41,476 bases of DNA, from NCBI GenBank assembly GCA_947642745.1, contig CANRTU010000041.1, positions 1 to 41,476 on the forward strand, given 5' to 3'. The first letter of the stretch is position 1; the number at the start of each line of letters is the position of its first letter. Shown one piece after another: positions 17,880-25,315 of the stretch. Source of the DNA: an uncultured Eubacterium sp. GTDB taxonomy: Bacteria > Bacillota > Clostridia > Lachnospirales > Lachnospiraceae. Below the pieces are notes generated by a model. That model saw nothing but the letters and a program-made list of their open reading frames with translations, ran no database searches and was not told where the DNA came from. The position numbers and the translations under genes were made by a program.

Positions 17880-19811
17880 TTATTCGTATTCATGCCGGAT
17901 GATTTCCTGTGTATATTTGCGCTCCATATCATGGCGGATTTTTCTGTTTTTTACCGTATCGAATAAAATGGAAAAATCATAATCCTCAGGATATAATTCT
18001 GCGGCTACGGCCAGTAAAGTGACCCTTTTGTGACTGATCCAGATCTTTTTATCCGGCAGCTGGACTCTTAGCACCCCTTTTTCATTTACCGGCACACAGA
18101 CTATTCCTATCTTTCTGTCAGGGCTGATCATTACGCTGTCACCCAGGCCGAACTTTAAGGCTGGGGCGTGACTTTTGGATTTTCTGTTTCTGGAAATGCG
18201 GCTCCCGGTCTGCTGTCTGCTCCTCTCCTGTGGCTGGTACGGGCGTCCGTTTCCTTTCCGGACTGCGCCAGAAAGGTATTTTTTTGCAGCCTGTTTTCCA
18301 TAGGCCGCCCCTGCTGCTGTTGCCAGCATTTCCTCCGACATTCCCAGGCGTTCTGCGATATAAAAGGCGCAGCTTTCCCCAGCCTCTCCGATCACCATCT
18401 GGTATGTGGGCCTTAATGAGTCTTTATCAAATGTCATTCTGGCATTGGTCAGATGTACGGTCTGGTCCGCATAATCCTTTACCTGCGGATAATGGGTCGT
18501 CACAAGAAACAGACAGCCGCTTTTTTTTAACTCCTCTAATATGGCAATGGCGATACCCATCCCTTCTGCCGGATCAGTACCGGAGCCAGGCTCATCCATA
18601 ATGACAAAACTTTCCCTGTTTACTTCCTGTAACACATGCAGGACATTTTTAATATGGGCGGAAAACGTGGACAGATTCTCTGTAATGTCCTGGCCGTCCC
18701 CGATGTCGCACAGATAAGCGCTGTTCATACAGATAACCGCTTCTTTACAGGTTACATGCAGACCGCACTGGGCCATCATACAGTTGAGCATCACGGTCTT
18801 GATGGCTACGGTTTTACCGCCTGTATTCGGTCCGGTAATCACAATTCCCCTGATATCGCCGCCTATTTCAAACTGCAGCGGAACACAGCTTTCCCGGTCC
18901 ATCAGCGGATGCCTGGCGTCTTTTAATATAATCGTCCGTTCCAGTGTAACCGACGGCTCTGCCGCTTTCAGATCCATGCTCAGCTTCCCTTTGGAAAATA
19001 TAAAATCCAGCTTTTCCACCAGTCTGATATTTTCATTCATAACAGCTGCCGCATCCGCCGCCAGGGCGGAAAGTGTATACAAAATACGGTATACTTCATT
19101 CTCTTCATCAAGTTTTAAAAGCTGCAGCTGTTCATAATATTTTGCCACCCCGGAAGGTTCTATAAACAAAGTGCTGCCAGTGGCTGATTTTCCGATGACA
19201 CTGCCAGAGATTTTCTGTTTAAATTCTTTTCTGACCGGAACACAGATTCTGCCATCCCTGGATGTACAGTAATGATCCGCCATATATTTTCTGCCCGACT
19301 GCATCACCTGCTCTGCCTTCAGTTTCATCTGCTCTTCGCATTTTGCCATCCGGCTGCGGATCTTTTGCAGTTCCCCGGACGCATAATCATCCACGGCCCC
19401 GTTTCGTATCTGTTTTTGGATTTCCTCCCGCAGCCCGGGCAGTTCATCAAAGTTCTCTTCGTAATAACCCAGAGGATTTTCGTATGCTTTTCCCCTGGCC
19501 AGATAGTCCTTAAGTCGTCTGATGGCCGCCAGTACGGTCTCCAGCCGTTCCAGCTGTCCGGGCATCAGACAGTCTCCTTTTTCCGCCGCCATAAGAATCT
19601 CTTTTACTTCCTCCACATCCTGTAACGGCGGCATCCCGAGCTGTTCCATCAGCGCCCTGCCCTGCGTGGTGTCTGCCAGCTGTTTTGTCAGCTCCTGTTC
19701 TGACAGGTAAAAAGTCACGTGCCGGATTGTCTCTTTTGCCTGTTTCGTAACAGCCTGGTCCATCCAGCGTGCTTTGATCTGGTCAAATTCGATCTGCTTT
19801 TCGATATTCAT
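17880..19811 (-). CDS. MutS2-like ATPase lacking the Smr domain
   Basis: A 643-aa protein with the MutS2 core and clamp. It has the usual FDQIKARWMDQAVTKQAKE start, RDGRICVPVRKEFKQKISGSVIG, the Walker A GPNTGGKT (327-334), the Walker B IMDEPGSGTDP, where most MutS2 proteins read LDELGAGTDP, and the TTHYPQVKDYA switch. MutS2 proteins usually run to about 780-800 aa and end in a Smr nuclease domain. This one stops soon after a basic linker (residues about 515-565) and a small KOW-like beta segment, so it is a shorter paralogue type. It may bind branched DNA, or collided ribosomes as known for MutS2, but without Smr cleavage. A full-length MutS2 probably exists elsewhere. The nearest minus-strand promoter, at 20.7 kb, is followed by a terminator. 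Confidence 0.85.
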   Translation of the reverse strand: MNIEKQIEFDQIKARWMDQAVTKQAKETIRHVTFYLSEQELTKQLADTTQGRALMEQLGMPPLQDVEEVKEILMAAEKGDCLMPGQLERLETVLAAIRRLKDYLARGKAYENPLGYYEENFDELPGLREEIQKQIRNGAVDDYASGELQKIRSRMAKCEEQMKLKAEQVMQSGRKYMADHYCTSRDGRICVPVRKEFKQKISGSVIGKSATGSTLFIEPSGVAKYYEQLQLLKLDEENEVYRILYTLSALAADAAAVMNENIRLVEKLDFIFSKGKLSMDLKAAEPSVTLERTIILKDARHPLMDRESCVPLQFEIGGDIRGIVITGPNTGGKTVAIKTVMLNCMMAQCGLHVTCKEAVICMNSAYLCDIGDGQDITENLSTFSAHIKNVLHVLQEVNRESFVIMDEPGSGTDPAEGMGIAIAILEELKKSGCLFLVTTHYPQVKDYADQTVHLTNARMTFDKDSLRPTYQMVIGEAGESCAFYIAERLGMSEEMLATAAGAAYGKQAAKKYLSGAVRKGNGRPYQPQERSRQQTGSRISRNRKSKSHAPALKFGLGDSVMISPDRKIGIVCVPVNEKGVLRVQLPDKKIWISHKRVTLLAVAAELYPEDYDFSILFDTVKNRKIRHDMERKYTQEIIRHEYE

Positions 19812-20039
19812 TTTATCTTCCCTTTCTTAAATACCTTTCTTAAATCCATTTCTGGTATCTTTCTTTTTGTCACAGCTTTCTTTATATATTCTTTCTTTAT
19901 TTCTCTTATAATTTTCTTTACCTTACAACGTAATAAAGCTCTGGTTTTTTACGGACGCACCCCATTGCTGTCCTGAAACAGCCGCCACACATTTTTTGTC
20001 CCGGAAGTCTTTTTACTTTTCAGGACGCTTTTGCCTGTA

Positions 20040-20165
20040 AATAAGTATATGGCTCCGCCGGATACCCATCTGCGGCGGGGCGCCTCCGGCAGTATCTTCC
20101 TCTCCAGTCTATGGCGTTCCTCCCGGAAAGGGTTTCCTCTGCAGGATGCTCTATCCTGTAACGTA
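20040..20165. repeat. G+C-rich dispersed hairpin repeat (central copy)
   Basis: Block order CTGCGGCGGGGCGCC, GGCAGTATCTTCCTCTCC, CTCCCGGAAAGGG, then a hairpin. The same order occurs at 41327-41424. The hairpin arms TGCAGGAT (20140-20147) and ATCCTGTA (20153-20160) differ in sequence from the other copies but still pair. A frame of 84 codons crosses it (19949-20203, minus) but consists of repeat sequence and is not credible as a gene. Confidence 0.6.
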
Positions 20166-20167
20166 AA

Positions 20168-20210
20168 AAAGACCATGGCCGCCCTGGGTGCGTAAAATAC
20201 CATGGTCTTT
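20168..20210. terminator. Strong stem-loop, minus-strand terminator
   Basis: AAAGACCATGG (20168-20178) and CCATGGTCTTT (20200-20210) are a perfect 11-bp stem. On the minus strand the stem ends in TCTTTTTTACG. It would end the transcript started by the promoter at 20709-20737. Confidence 0.7.
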
Positions 20211-20348
20211 GCGGATGGATGTCCGGTTATTTTCCGGATCTGTTTTTCCAGAATAAACAGACAGATTAGATAGACAGATCAGATGAAGACGTTGGACTTT
20301 GTGTCAGAAATATCTGGATAAAACATCCGGACAATGCATCATACTCCG

Positions 20349-20400
20349 CCTGTGGCAGGCTGCCTCTGGCAGCATTTTCCCTCCGCCGCCGCTCCCGGCT
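20349..20400. repeat. Partial fourth copy of the dispersed repeat
   Basis: CTGTGGCAGGCTGCCTCTGG then CAGCATTTTCCCTCCGCC and CTCCCGG follows the first half of the 41.3-kb copy closely, but the hairpin half is missing. After it, to about 20480, come further G+C-rich inverted segments. The minus-strand frame of 71 codons here is a by-product of the repeat. Confidence 0.5.
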
Positions 20401-20640
20401 GCCAGGCGCCAGACGGCTGCCAGAGCGGTGTGCAGAAGGCTCTGCAATCCAGCTCGGAGGCTTTTTACTTTACAGGCGCAATTTCCCGGTAAACAAAAAC
20501 AGCATGACCATACAGCCATGCTTATCTTCCACGTCTCTCAAAATCCCGTACCACAATATTAAGCAATTGTAAGGCAAAATACCGGCAGTATAAACTGTCG
20601 GAAAATGGGCGCACTTACAGCCAGAACAGCCCTGCAATAT

Positions 20641-20679
20641 TTATTTTGCGGCTTTCTCCCTTACAATCACATTTAACAT
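20641..20679 (-). CDS. 12-codon ORF with strong promoter and ribosome site
   Basis: ATG at 20679 encodes MLNVIVREKAAK, then TAA. AGGAGG (20687-20692) lies 7 nt upstream, and a perfect consensus promoter lies 30 nt before that, so translation initiation looks deliberate. After the TAA the same frame stays open for more than 50 codons and starts with a Cys-rich stretch (QGCSGCKCAHF). Either the gene is a leader peptide or short translated RNA, or a longer small protein was cut by a nonsense change. I do not recognise the peptide. The transcript would run to the terminator at 20168-20210, about 530 nt, through the G+C-rich repeats. Confidence 0.45.
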   Translation of the reverse strand: MLNVIVREKAAK

Positions 20680-20708
20680 GCAGTATCCTCCTAAAATTTA
20701 TTTTTATC

Positions 20709-20737
20709 ATTATACCGGTAAGATCCCCCCGTGTCAA
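20709..20737 (-). promoter_or_regulatory. Perfect consensus sigma-A promoter
   Basis: On the minus strand TTGACA (20732-20737), 17 bp, TATAAT (20709-20714), followed by an A+T-rich start region and then AGGAGG. This is the best promoter match in the window and points away from the integrase scar towards the 12-codon ORF. Confidence 0.85.
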
Positions 20738-20838
20738 CAGGAAATTTTTTTCTGCCGGTCAGCGTCTTATAGTTATAATTATAGCGACAATAAATGTACT
20801 TGCATTACATTTTTATTCATTTACGGGAGGAATATTGA

Positions 20839-21518
20839 ATGAAATATGAAATTAATTCACATTTGTTTTCAAAAAAACTATCTTCATGGCTAATTAAAAA
20901 AGGACTAAAAGACAAAAAAGGAGAACCAGATAAAATTGCTTTGTATAACCTTTTATATCCTGCAAATGTAATAACTGAAGAAATTGTAAGATTGACAGGC
21001 AGGCAGTTACGGATAAAACACGTAATATTAGTAATTGGCTAAAAGGAAACAACTACCCTAAAAGGATTTCCGATGTTTTGACTTTATGTAATGCTTTAGA
21101 TTGTGCCTTGGATTATTTTTTCACAAATATGCCTGCACCTACTCACGACATAGAATTTATTTCAAAAGAAACTACTCTTTCTTGTGACGCTATCTTATAT
21201 ATACAAAACGCAACCGAATACGAGCAACTAACGCTCGATACCATATTGAAAAAGGAATACTTTTGGGATATCTGCTATGCAATTTACTCATATATGCAGA
21301 CATACTATAAAGAAATTCAAATACAAGATTCTAGTACTAAAAATATAAATTTACAGAATAAAGAAAAAATGGAATTTGCAGAATACAGAGCAACAAAACA
21401 TTTTTCAGATACTCTTATCAATAAAATAGCTAAAGACGAAGATATCCGTAATTACAATAATTACGAACACGAAATGGAAATTTTACGCCACGCAATGGCT
21501 AGTGTATTGTATCGTTGA
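20839..21518 (+). pseudogene. XRE-type helix-turn-helix protein, frameshifted
   Basis: GGGAGG precedes the ATG at 20839. The first frame encodes 67 codons (MKYEINSHLFSKKLSSWLIK to VRLTG and on to a stop at 21042). The continuation that makes sense lies in another frame from about 21005: TDKTRNISNWLKGNNYPK then DVLTLCNALDCALDYFF, a typical HTH recognition and post-HTH segment, running to TGA at 21518. Loss of one base near 21000-21010, within GGCAGGCAG, explains the break. The full product would have been about 225 aa with a C-terminal region of unknown function, as in regulators of integrative elements. A sequencing error is the alternative. Confidence 0.7.
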
Positions 21519-21548
21519 TATCTGTCTTATTGTAACGGTCTTTATGAT

Positions 21549-22292
21549 ATGCGGATGAAGGATATAAGGGTATCTCATTTAGAGGGTACCATCTTAAATG
21601 CAGATGTCGGAGACAGTACAAAGGGCAGAATTAAAAGCCTGTTTAATATGATGTATAAGTACGCTGTAGCGCATGATATTGTAGATAAAGATTATGCTTC
21701 TGTTATGTTTGCAAACGGTAATCCTATCAAGAGAGAACGCACAAAAGAACCCATACCGTTTACGGGTGAAGAAGCGCAGCAGTTATGGGATAACAAAGAC
21801 TTGATACCTTTTGCCGATATGGTACTGATAGGGATATACAGCGGATGGCGGCCACAAGAATTATCTATACTGCAAATTGCAGATATTGACCTTGAAGCAG
21901 GGACCATGAAAGGCGGCTTGAAAACGGATGCCGGTAAAAATAGAATTGTTCCTATCCATCCAATAATAAAGCCGTTAATTGAAAACCGCATGAAAGAAGC
22001 TGACACTCTGCAATCTGAATATCTCTTTAATGATGTAAACGGGCAGCAGGGTACATATATGACATACGACAAATACCGCAAGAGATTCCAGAAAGTCATG
22101 GACAGATTAAAAATGACACACCGTCCACATGAAACCCGGCATACATTCATTACAAAGGCAAAATCATGTGGCGTTGATGAATATATCTTAAAGCTAATTG
22201 TCGGACATGCCATAGAGGATATTACCGAAAAGGTATATACCCATAGAACAATGGAACAGTTAAAATCCGAAATGGAGAAAATCACAAAATAG
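21549..22292 (+). CDS. Tyrosine recombinase/integrase, N-terminally truncated
   Basis: The catalytic domain is whole: Arg101 (SGWRPQEL), His194 and Arg197 (HETRHTFITKA), His220 (VGHAIEDITEK) and the nucleophile Tyr230 (VYTHRT), numbered from the ATG at 21549. The frame is open from 21519 and reads YLSYCNGLYDMRMKDIRVSHLEGT, plainly the end of the missing core-binding domain. The arm-binding and most of the core-binding domain are absent; usual length is about 350-400 aa against 247 here. The frame begins directly after the HTH stop codon and is in phase with it. No ribosome site precedes the ATG. Probably inactive alone. Confidence 0.8.
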   Translation: MRMKDIRVSHLEGTILNADVGDSTKGRIKSLFNMMYKYAVAHDIVDKDYASVMFANGNPIKRERTKEPIPFTGEEAQQLWDNKDLIPFADMVLIGIYSGWRPQELSILQIADIDLEAGTMKGGLKTDAGKNRIVPIHPIIKPLIENRMKEADTLQSEYLFNDVNGQQGTYMTYDKYRKRFQKVMDRLKMTHRPHETRHTFITKAKSCGVDEYILKLIVGHAIEDITEKVYTHRTMEQLKSEMEKITK

Positions 22293-22450
22293 GAAGGAGT
22301 TGATGCAGATTGACTGTAGCAATTAAAAGGCTCTACAGTACCGCAAATACCATAGAGCCGCTCTCCCACAATAATCACTCAACAAAGCAAATTAAAGAGA
22401 GTATGTTTATTGTAGCATACTTCCCGACCAAAAGAAAGGAAGATTTTACG

Positions 22451-23050
22451 ATGAAGAAGATTAAAAACATGAATTTTCAGGAAGCAAAAGAAGCCTTTTC
22501 CAAATGGGAAGCAAAGCACTCCCGGCTTGATGGCTTTGACATGAGCGGCTTGTCATTTACACAGTGCGGAGAAATCGCAAGAGGAGCAGATCGGGAAGCT
22601 ATCGCTACAATGCTTTATGACCTTTTCAATTATGGCTTTATGGCAGGATATAAGCAATCAGAAGCCGAACGGAAAGCAAAGATTGATAAACGTGTAAAAG
22701 ACGATATGCACCGCCGACTTTTAGAGTTAGTCTATTATCTGCCTTTTGGATATAAAGCGGAATATTTCTATTGCATGATGTCCTATCTGCTGCCAGAAGA
22801 TTGCTTTTACCTTATGCCAAACAGAATAACAAAGCCTATGCTTGAAATCCGGACAGAGCGTGAGGACAGAAAAGCAAAAGAAGCAGAGACGGAGCCGGAA
22901 CAGACCGAGGACGAAAAGAAAGCTGGGGAATACCGTTGTAATATCGCAAGAATGATATATGACATTGAAAGCCTTGATACTATCGAAAGCATATATAGCT
23001 TTATCGTTGGTATGTTATCGGCAAAGAAAGGCGGTGTTGCCGATGAATAG
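22451..23050 (+). CDS. Element-associated hypothetical protein
   Basis: About 199 aa, soluble, charged, of no family I can name. It runs from MKKIKNMNFQEAKEAFSKWE to GVADE, with an acidic low-complexity patch (AKEAETEPEQTEDEKK) near residue 155. The ATG at 22451 has AAAGGAAG eight nucleotides before it. The frame is open further up to a TTG at 22310 with GGAAGGAG upstream, but that extra part crosses a GGCTCTA/TAGAGCC hairpin (22328-22358) just after the integrase and is less likely to be coding. It overlaps the next small gene, so the two are translated together. Such genes are typical cargo at the integrase end of integrative elements. Confidence 0.6.
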   Translation: MKKIKNMNFQEAKEAFSKWEAKHSRLDGFDMSGLSFTQCGEIARGADREAIATMLYDLFNYGFMAGYKQSEAERKAKIDKRVKDDMHRRLLELVYYLPFGYKAEYFYCMMSYLLPEDCFYLMPNRITKPMLEIRTEREDRKAKEAETEPEQTEDEKKAGEYRCNIARMIYDIESLDTIESIYSFIVGMLSAKKGGVADE

Positions 23051-23210
23051 AACCGACATAGCAAAGGCAATAGCCGCAAATTTACTGGATAACGATGTAT
23101 TGGACGAAAACAATTTCTCTTATGATACTGCTGCCATTCTTAAATATGTCCAGAATATCATTTTAGAGCATTTAAAGGATTATTCCTTGCTATCTGGCAC
23201 AATATTCTAA
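23043..23210 (+). CDS. Small element-associated hypothetical protein
   Basis: A 55-aa protein beginning MNRTDIAKAIAANLLDNDVL. Its ATG lies inside the last codons of the preceding gene (8-bp overlap, ATGAATAG), a standard sign of coupled translation. It is acidic and likely all helical. A stem-loop follows at 23244-23274. Function unknown. Confidence 0.55.
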   Translation: MNRTDIAKAIAANLLDNDVLDENNFSYDTAAILKYVQNIILEHLKDYSLLSGTIF

Positions 23211-23243
23211 GTATAAAGAATAACCATTACATAGAACCGTATT

Positions 23244-23274
23244 AAAGGGTGTCTGAAAAATGCAGATGCCCTTT
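23244..23274 (+). terminator. Terminator of the element genes
   Basis: AAAGGGTGTCTG (23244-23255) pairs with CAGATGCCCTTT (23263-23274), 12 bp with one wobble and one mismatch at most, loop AAAAATG, followed by TTACAATTT. Confidence 0.65.
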
Positions 23275-23346
23275 TACAATTTCCCATAAATGGAGAAAAC
23301 CGCCACTCCTGCTTCGGGTAACAGTCTTTTTTTATGCCTAATATTT

Positions 23347-23391
23347 GTCTATTACCTCATGTCTATTACTTGTCTATTATTCGTCTATTAC
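23347..23391. repeat. Four short direct repeats GTCTATTAY, possible integrase arm sites
   Basis: GTCTATTAC or GTCTATTAT begins at 23347, 23361, 23372 and 23383, that is 14, 11 and 11 bp apart. They lie between the last element gene and the terminator of the next host gene. Spaced short direct repeats at an element end are typical of tyrosine-recombinase arm sites, but no matching left end was found. Confidence 0.5.
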
Positions 23392-23403
23392 GTGGCAAAA
23401 TTC

Positions 23404-23440
23404 AGGGCTTCCGCTGACAATCCACATCAACGGAAACCCT
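23404..23440 (-). terminator. Terminator of the GGGtGRT operon
   Basis: AGGGCTTCCGCTGA (23404-23417) pairs with TCAACGGAAACCCT (23427-23440) over 14 bp including two wobbles. It starts 18 nt past the stop codon; on the minus strand GAATTTTGCC follows. Confidence 0.75.
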
Positions 23441-23457
23441 TATAAATACACTATTTG

Positions 23458-24468
23458 TTAGAACTTCCCAGCATTCGCAGCTTCCTCAACGGAAACTGCC
23501 ACAGCAACAGTAGCGCCTACCATCGGGTTGTTACCCATTCCGATCAGACCCATCATTTCTACATGGGCAGGAACGGAAGAAGAGCCTGCGAACTGTGCGT
23601 CGGAATGCATACGTCCCATGGTATCTGTCATACCGTAGGAAGCAGGGCCGGCTGCCATATTATCCGGATGAAGGGTACGTCCTGTACCGCCGCCGGATGC
23701 CACGGAGAAATATTTCTTACCCTGTTCCACACATTCTTTTTTGTATGTGCCAGCTACCGGATGCTGGAAACGTGTCGGGTTTGTAGAGTTTCCGGTAATG
23801 GATACACCTACATTTTCATGATGCATAACCGCAACACCTTCCTGAACATCGTCTACGCCGTAACATTTTACGGAAGCACGCAGACCGTCAGAATAAGATT
23901 TTTCAAATACTACGTTTAATTTTGCGTCTTTATAATCATATTTTGTTTCTACATATGTAAATCCGTTAATACGGGAAATAATCTGCGCAGCGTCTTTGCC
24001 AAGTCCGTTTAAAATAACACGCAGCGGTTTCTGACGTACTTTGTTTGCCTTTTCAGCAATACCAATAGCGCCTTCCGCAGCTGCGAAAGATTCATGACCT
24101 GCCAGGAAACAGAAACACTCTGTCTCTTCTTCCAGTAACATCCTGCCCAGGTTACCATGTCCAAGACCTACTTTTCTGTGATCAGCTACAGAACCAGGGA
24201 TACAGAATGCCTGAAGGCCTTCCCCAATGGCTGCGGCAGCGTCTGCGGCTTTTTTACATCCCTTTTTGATTGCGATTGCAGCACCTACTGTGTAAGCCCA
24301 GCAGGCATTTTCAAAACAGATCGGCTGGATTTTCTTTACCTGATCGTATACGTCAAGTCCAGCATCTTTCGTAATTTTTTCAGCTTCCTCAATGGAGCTG
24401 ATACCATTTGCACTCAGTATAGCGTTAATCTGGTCAATTCTTCTTTCATATGATTCAAATAATGCCAT
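23458..24468 (-). CDS. GGGtGRT family protein
   Basis: A 336-aa protein that carries the name-giving motif GGGTGRT at residues 259-265, with further conserved glycine-rich blocks (GHGNLGRMLLEEETECFCFLAGHESFAAAEGA; GLIGMGNNPMVGATVAVA). The family is widespread in anaerobic Clostridia and a few other anaerobes, and its biochemical function is, to my knowledge, not established. It follows the NifU-like gene by 19 nt with AAGGAG before the ATG, the normal genome context of the family, so a role in handling or using an iron-sulfur cluster is a reasonable inference. It has several Cys residues (for example ICFENACW near 50 and ECFCF near 118). Full length. Confidence 0.9.
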   Translation of the reverse strand: MALFESYERRIDQINAILSANGISSIEEAEKITKDAGLDVYDQVKKIQPICFENACWAYTVGAAIAIKKGCKKAADAAAAIGEGLQAFCIPGSVADHRKVGLGHGNLGRMLLEEETECFCFLAGHESFAAAEGAIGIAEKANKVRQKPLRVILNGLGKDAAQIISRINGFTYVETKYDYKDAKLNVVFEKSYSDGLRASVKCYGVDDVQEGVAVMHHENVGVSITGNSTNPTRFQHPVAGTYKKECVEQGKKYFSVASGGGTGRTLHPDNMAAGPASYGMTDTMGRMHSDAQFAGSSSVPAHVEMMGLIGMGNNPMVGATVAVAVSVEEAANAGKF

Positions 24469-24487
24469 GATTTTTCGTTCTCCTTTC

Positions 24488-25180
24488 CTACTCTACTCTT
24501 GGATCAATAATCTTAACAGCATCAGCCACACGGCCATACTGGCCTTTTGCTTTTTCCCATGCTGTATTAGGATCATCACCTTTTTTAATAAAGTCTGTCA
24601 TCTTTCCAAGGGAAACGAACTGGTATCCGATTACTTCATCGTTTTCATCCAGGGCAATTCCGGTTACATAACCTTCTGCCATCTCCAGATAGCGGACACC
24701 CTTTGCATTTGTTGCGTACATTGTGCCAACCTGAGAACGAAGTCCCTTACCAAGATCTTCCAGACCAGCTCCGATTGCAAGTCCGTCATCGGAAAATGCA
24801 CTCTGTGTACGGCCATATACAATCTGTAAGAATAATTCTCTCATGGCAGTATTGATTGCGTCACATACAAGGTCCGTATTCAGTGCCTCCAGAATTGTCT
24901 TTCCCTGTAATGCTTCTGCTGCCATGGCTGCGGAATGGGTCATGCCGGAGCATCCGATTGTCTCTACCAGCGCTTCTTCGATGACACCGTTCTTTACGTT
25001 TAAGGAAAGTTTACAGGCACCCTGCTGCGGCGCACACCAGCCAATGCCGTGTGTGAATCCAGAGATATCTTCAATTTTTTTGGAGTGTACCCATTTTCCT
25101 TCTTCCGGAATTGGAGCCGGTTCGTGCTTTGCACCTTTGGCTACCGGACACATGTTTTGAACTTCGTGTGTGTAAATCAT
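24488..25180 (-). CDS. NifU-like iron-sulfur cluster assembly scaffold protein
   Basis: About 230 aa. A central NifU/IscU-type domain shows Cys49 and Cys56 (WCAPQQGACK) and Cys77 in ETIGCSGMTHSAAMAAEALQGKTILEA, close to the IscU cluster-binding helix start. It has an N-terminal extension with Cys11 and a C-terminal half not found in ordinary IscU. The start at 25180 (MIYTHEVQNMCPV) follows GAAAGGAGT by six nucleotides; an upstream extension of the frame to 25315 runs through leader hairpins and is not coding. It forms an operon with the GGGtGRT gene and is probably a dedicated scaffold for it rather than the general Suf/Isc scaffold. Confidence 0.88.
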   Translation of the reverse strand: MIYTHEVQNMCPVAKGAKHEPAPIPEEGKWVHSKKIEDISGFTHGIGWCAPQQGACKLSLNVKNGVIEEALVETIGCSGMTHSAAMAAEALQGKTILEALNTDLVCDAINTAMRELFLQIVYGRTQSAFSDDGLAIGAGLEDLGKGLRSQVGTMYATNAKGVRYLEMAEGYVTGIALDENDEVIGYQFVSLGKMTDFIKKGDDPNTAWEKAKGQYGRVADAVKIIDPRVE

Positions 25181-25199
25181 TTTAAGACTCCTTTCAATA

Positions 25200-25290
25200 A
25201 TTAGTGTGCATTTCGAAAGCCTTTGGCCTTCACTGCAAAAGCAACATGTCAGACACTCCCCGGTCTGACATACCAGAGCATGTCCGGTAT
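25200..25290 (-). promoter_or_regulatory. Hairpin-rich 5' leader of the NifU-like/GGGtGRT operon
   Basis: Three inverted repeats lie in a row: AAGCCTTTGGCCTT (25217-25230); ATGTCAGAC (25246-25254) with GTCTGACAT (25263-25271), perfect; and TACCAGAGCATGTCCGGTA (25271-25289). On the minus strand they come in the order third, second, first, then the ribosome site. This may be a cis-acting RNA or the perfect repeat may be a protein operator. No known riboswitch class was recognised, and no convincing promoter was pinned down upstream. Confidence 0.45.
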
Positions 25291-25315
25291 ATTTCATAAA
25301 ACATTTCCCAGACAC

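Larger units (their letters stand above)
20760..23395. mobile_element. Scar of an integrative element (truncated integrase, broken HTH gene, cargo)
   Basis: All genes here lie on the plus strand against the general direction, are visibly richer in A+T than both flanks, and include a tyrosine recombinase and an HTH protein, the usual end genes of integrative and conjugative elements. No conjugation or replication genes remain, and the integrase has lost its N-terminal part directly beside the HTH gene, so the middle of the element has been deleted. Four short direct repeats at 23347-23391 may mark the right end. Borders are estimates from composition. Confidence 0.65.

Noticed and set aside
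17586..17966. Plus-strand 126-codon frame in the gap between blaI and the MutS2-like gene
   Set aside because: It overlaps the blaI promoter and the end of the MutS2-like gene, has no ribosome site and no protein-like pattern.
19949..20203. 84-codon minus-strand frame
   Set aside because: It translates the dispersed repeat and a palindrome; no ribosome site and composition unlike a protein.
20304..20519. 71-codon minus-strand frame and 87-codon plus-strand frame over the same DNA
   Set aside because: Both cross the partial repeat copy; low-complexity, no ribosome site.
21692..22378. 228-codon minus-strand frame opposite the integrase
   Set aside because: Mirror of the integrase codons; the plus strand has all catalytic motifs.
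23341..23393. CRISPR-like spaced repeats
   Set aside because: Units are only 9-11 bp with 2-5 bp between; far too short for repeat-spacer structure.
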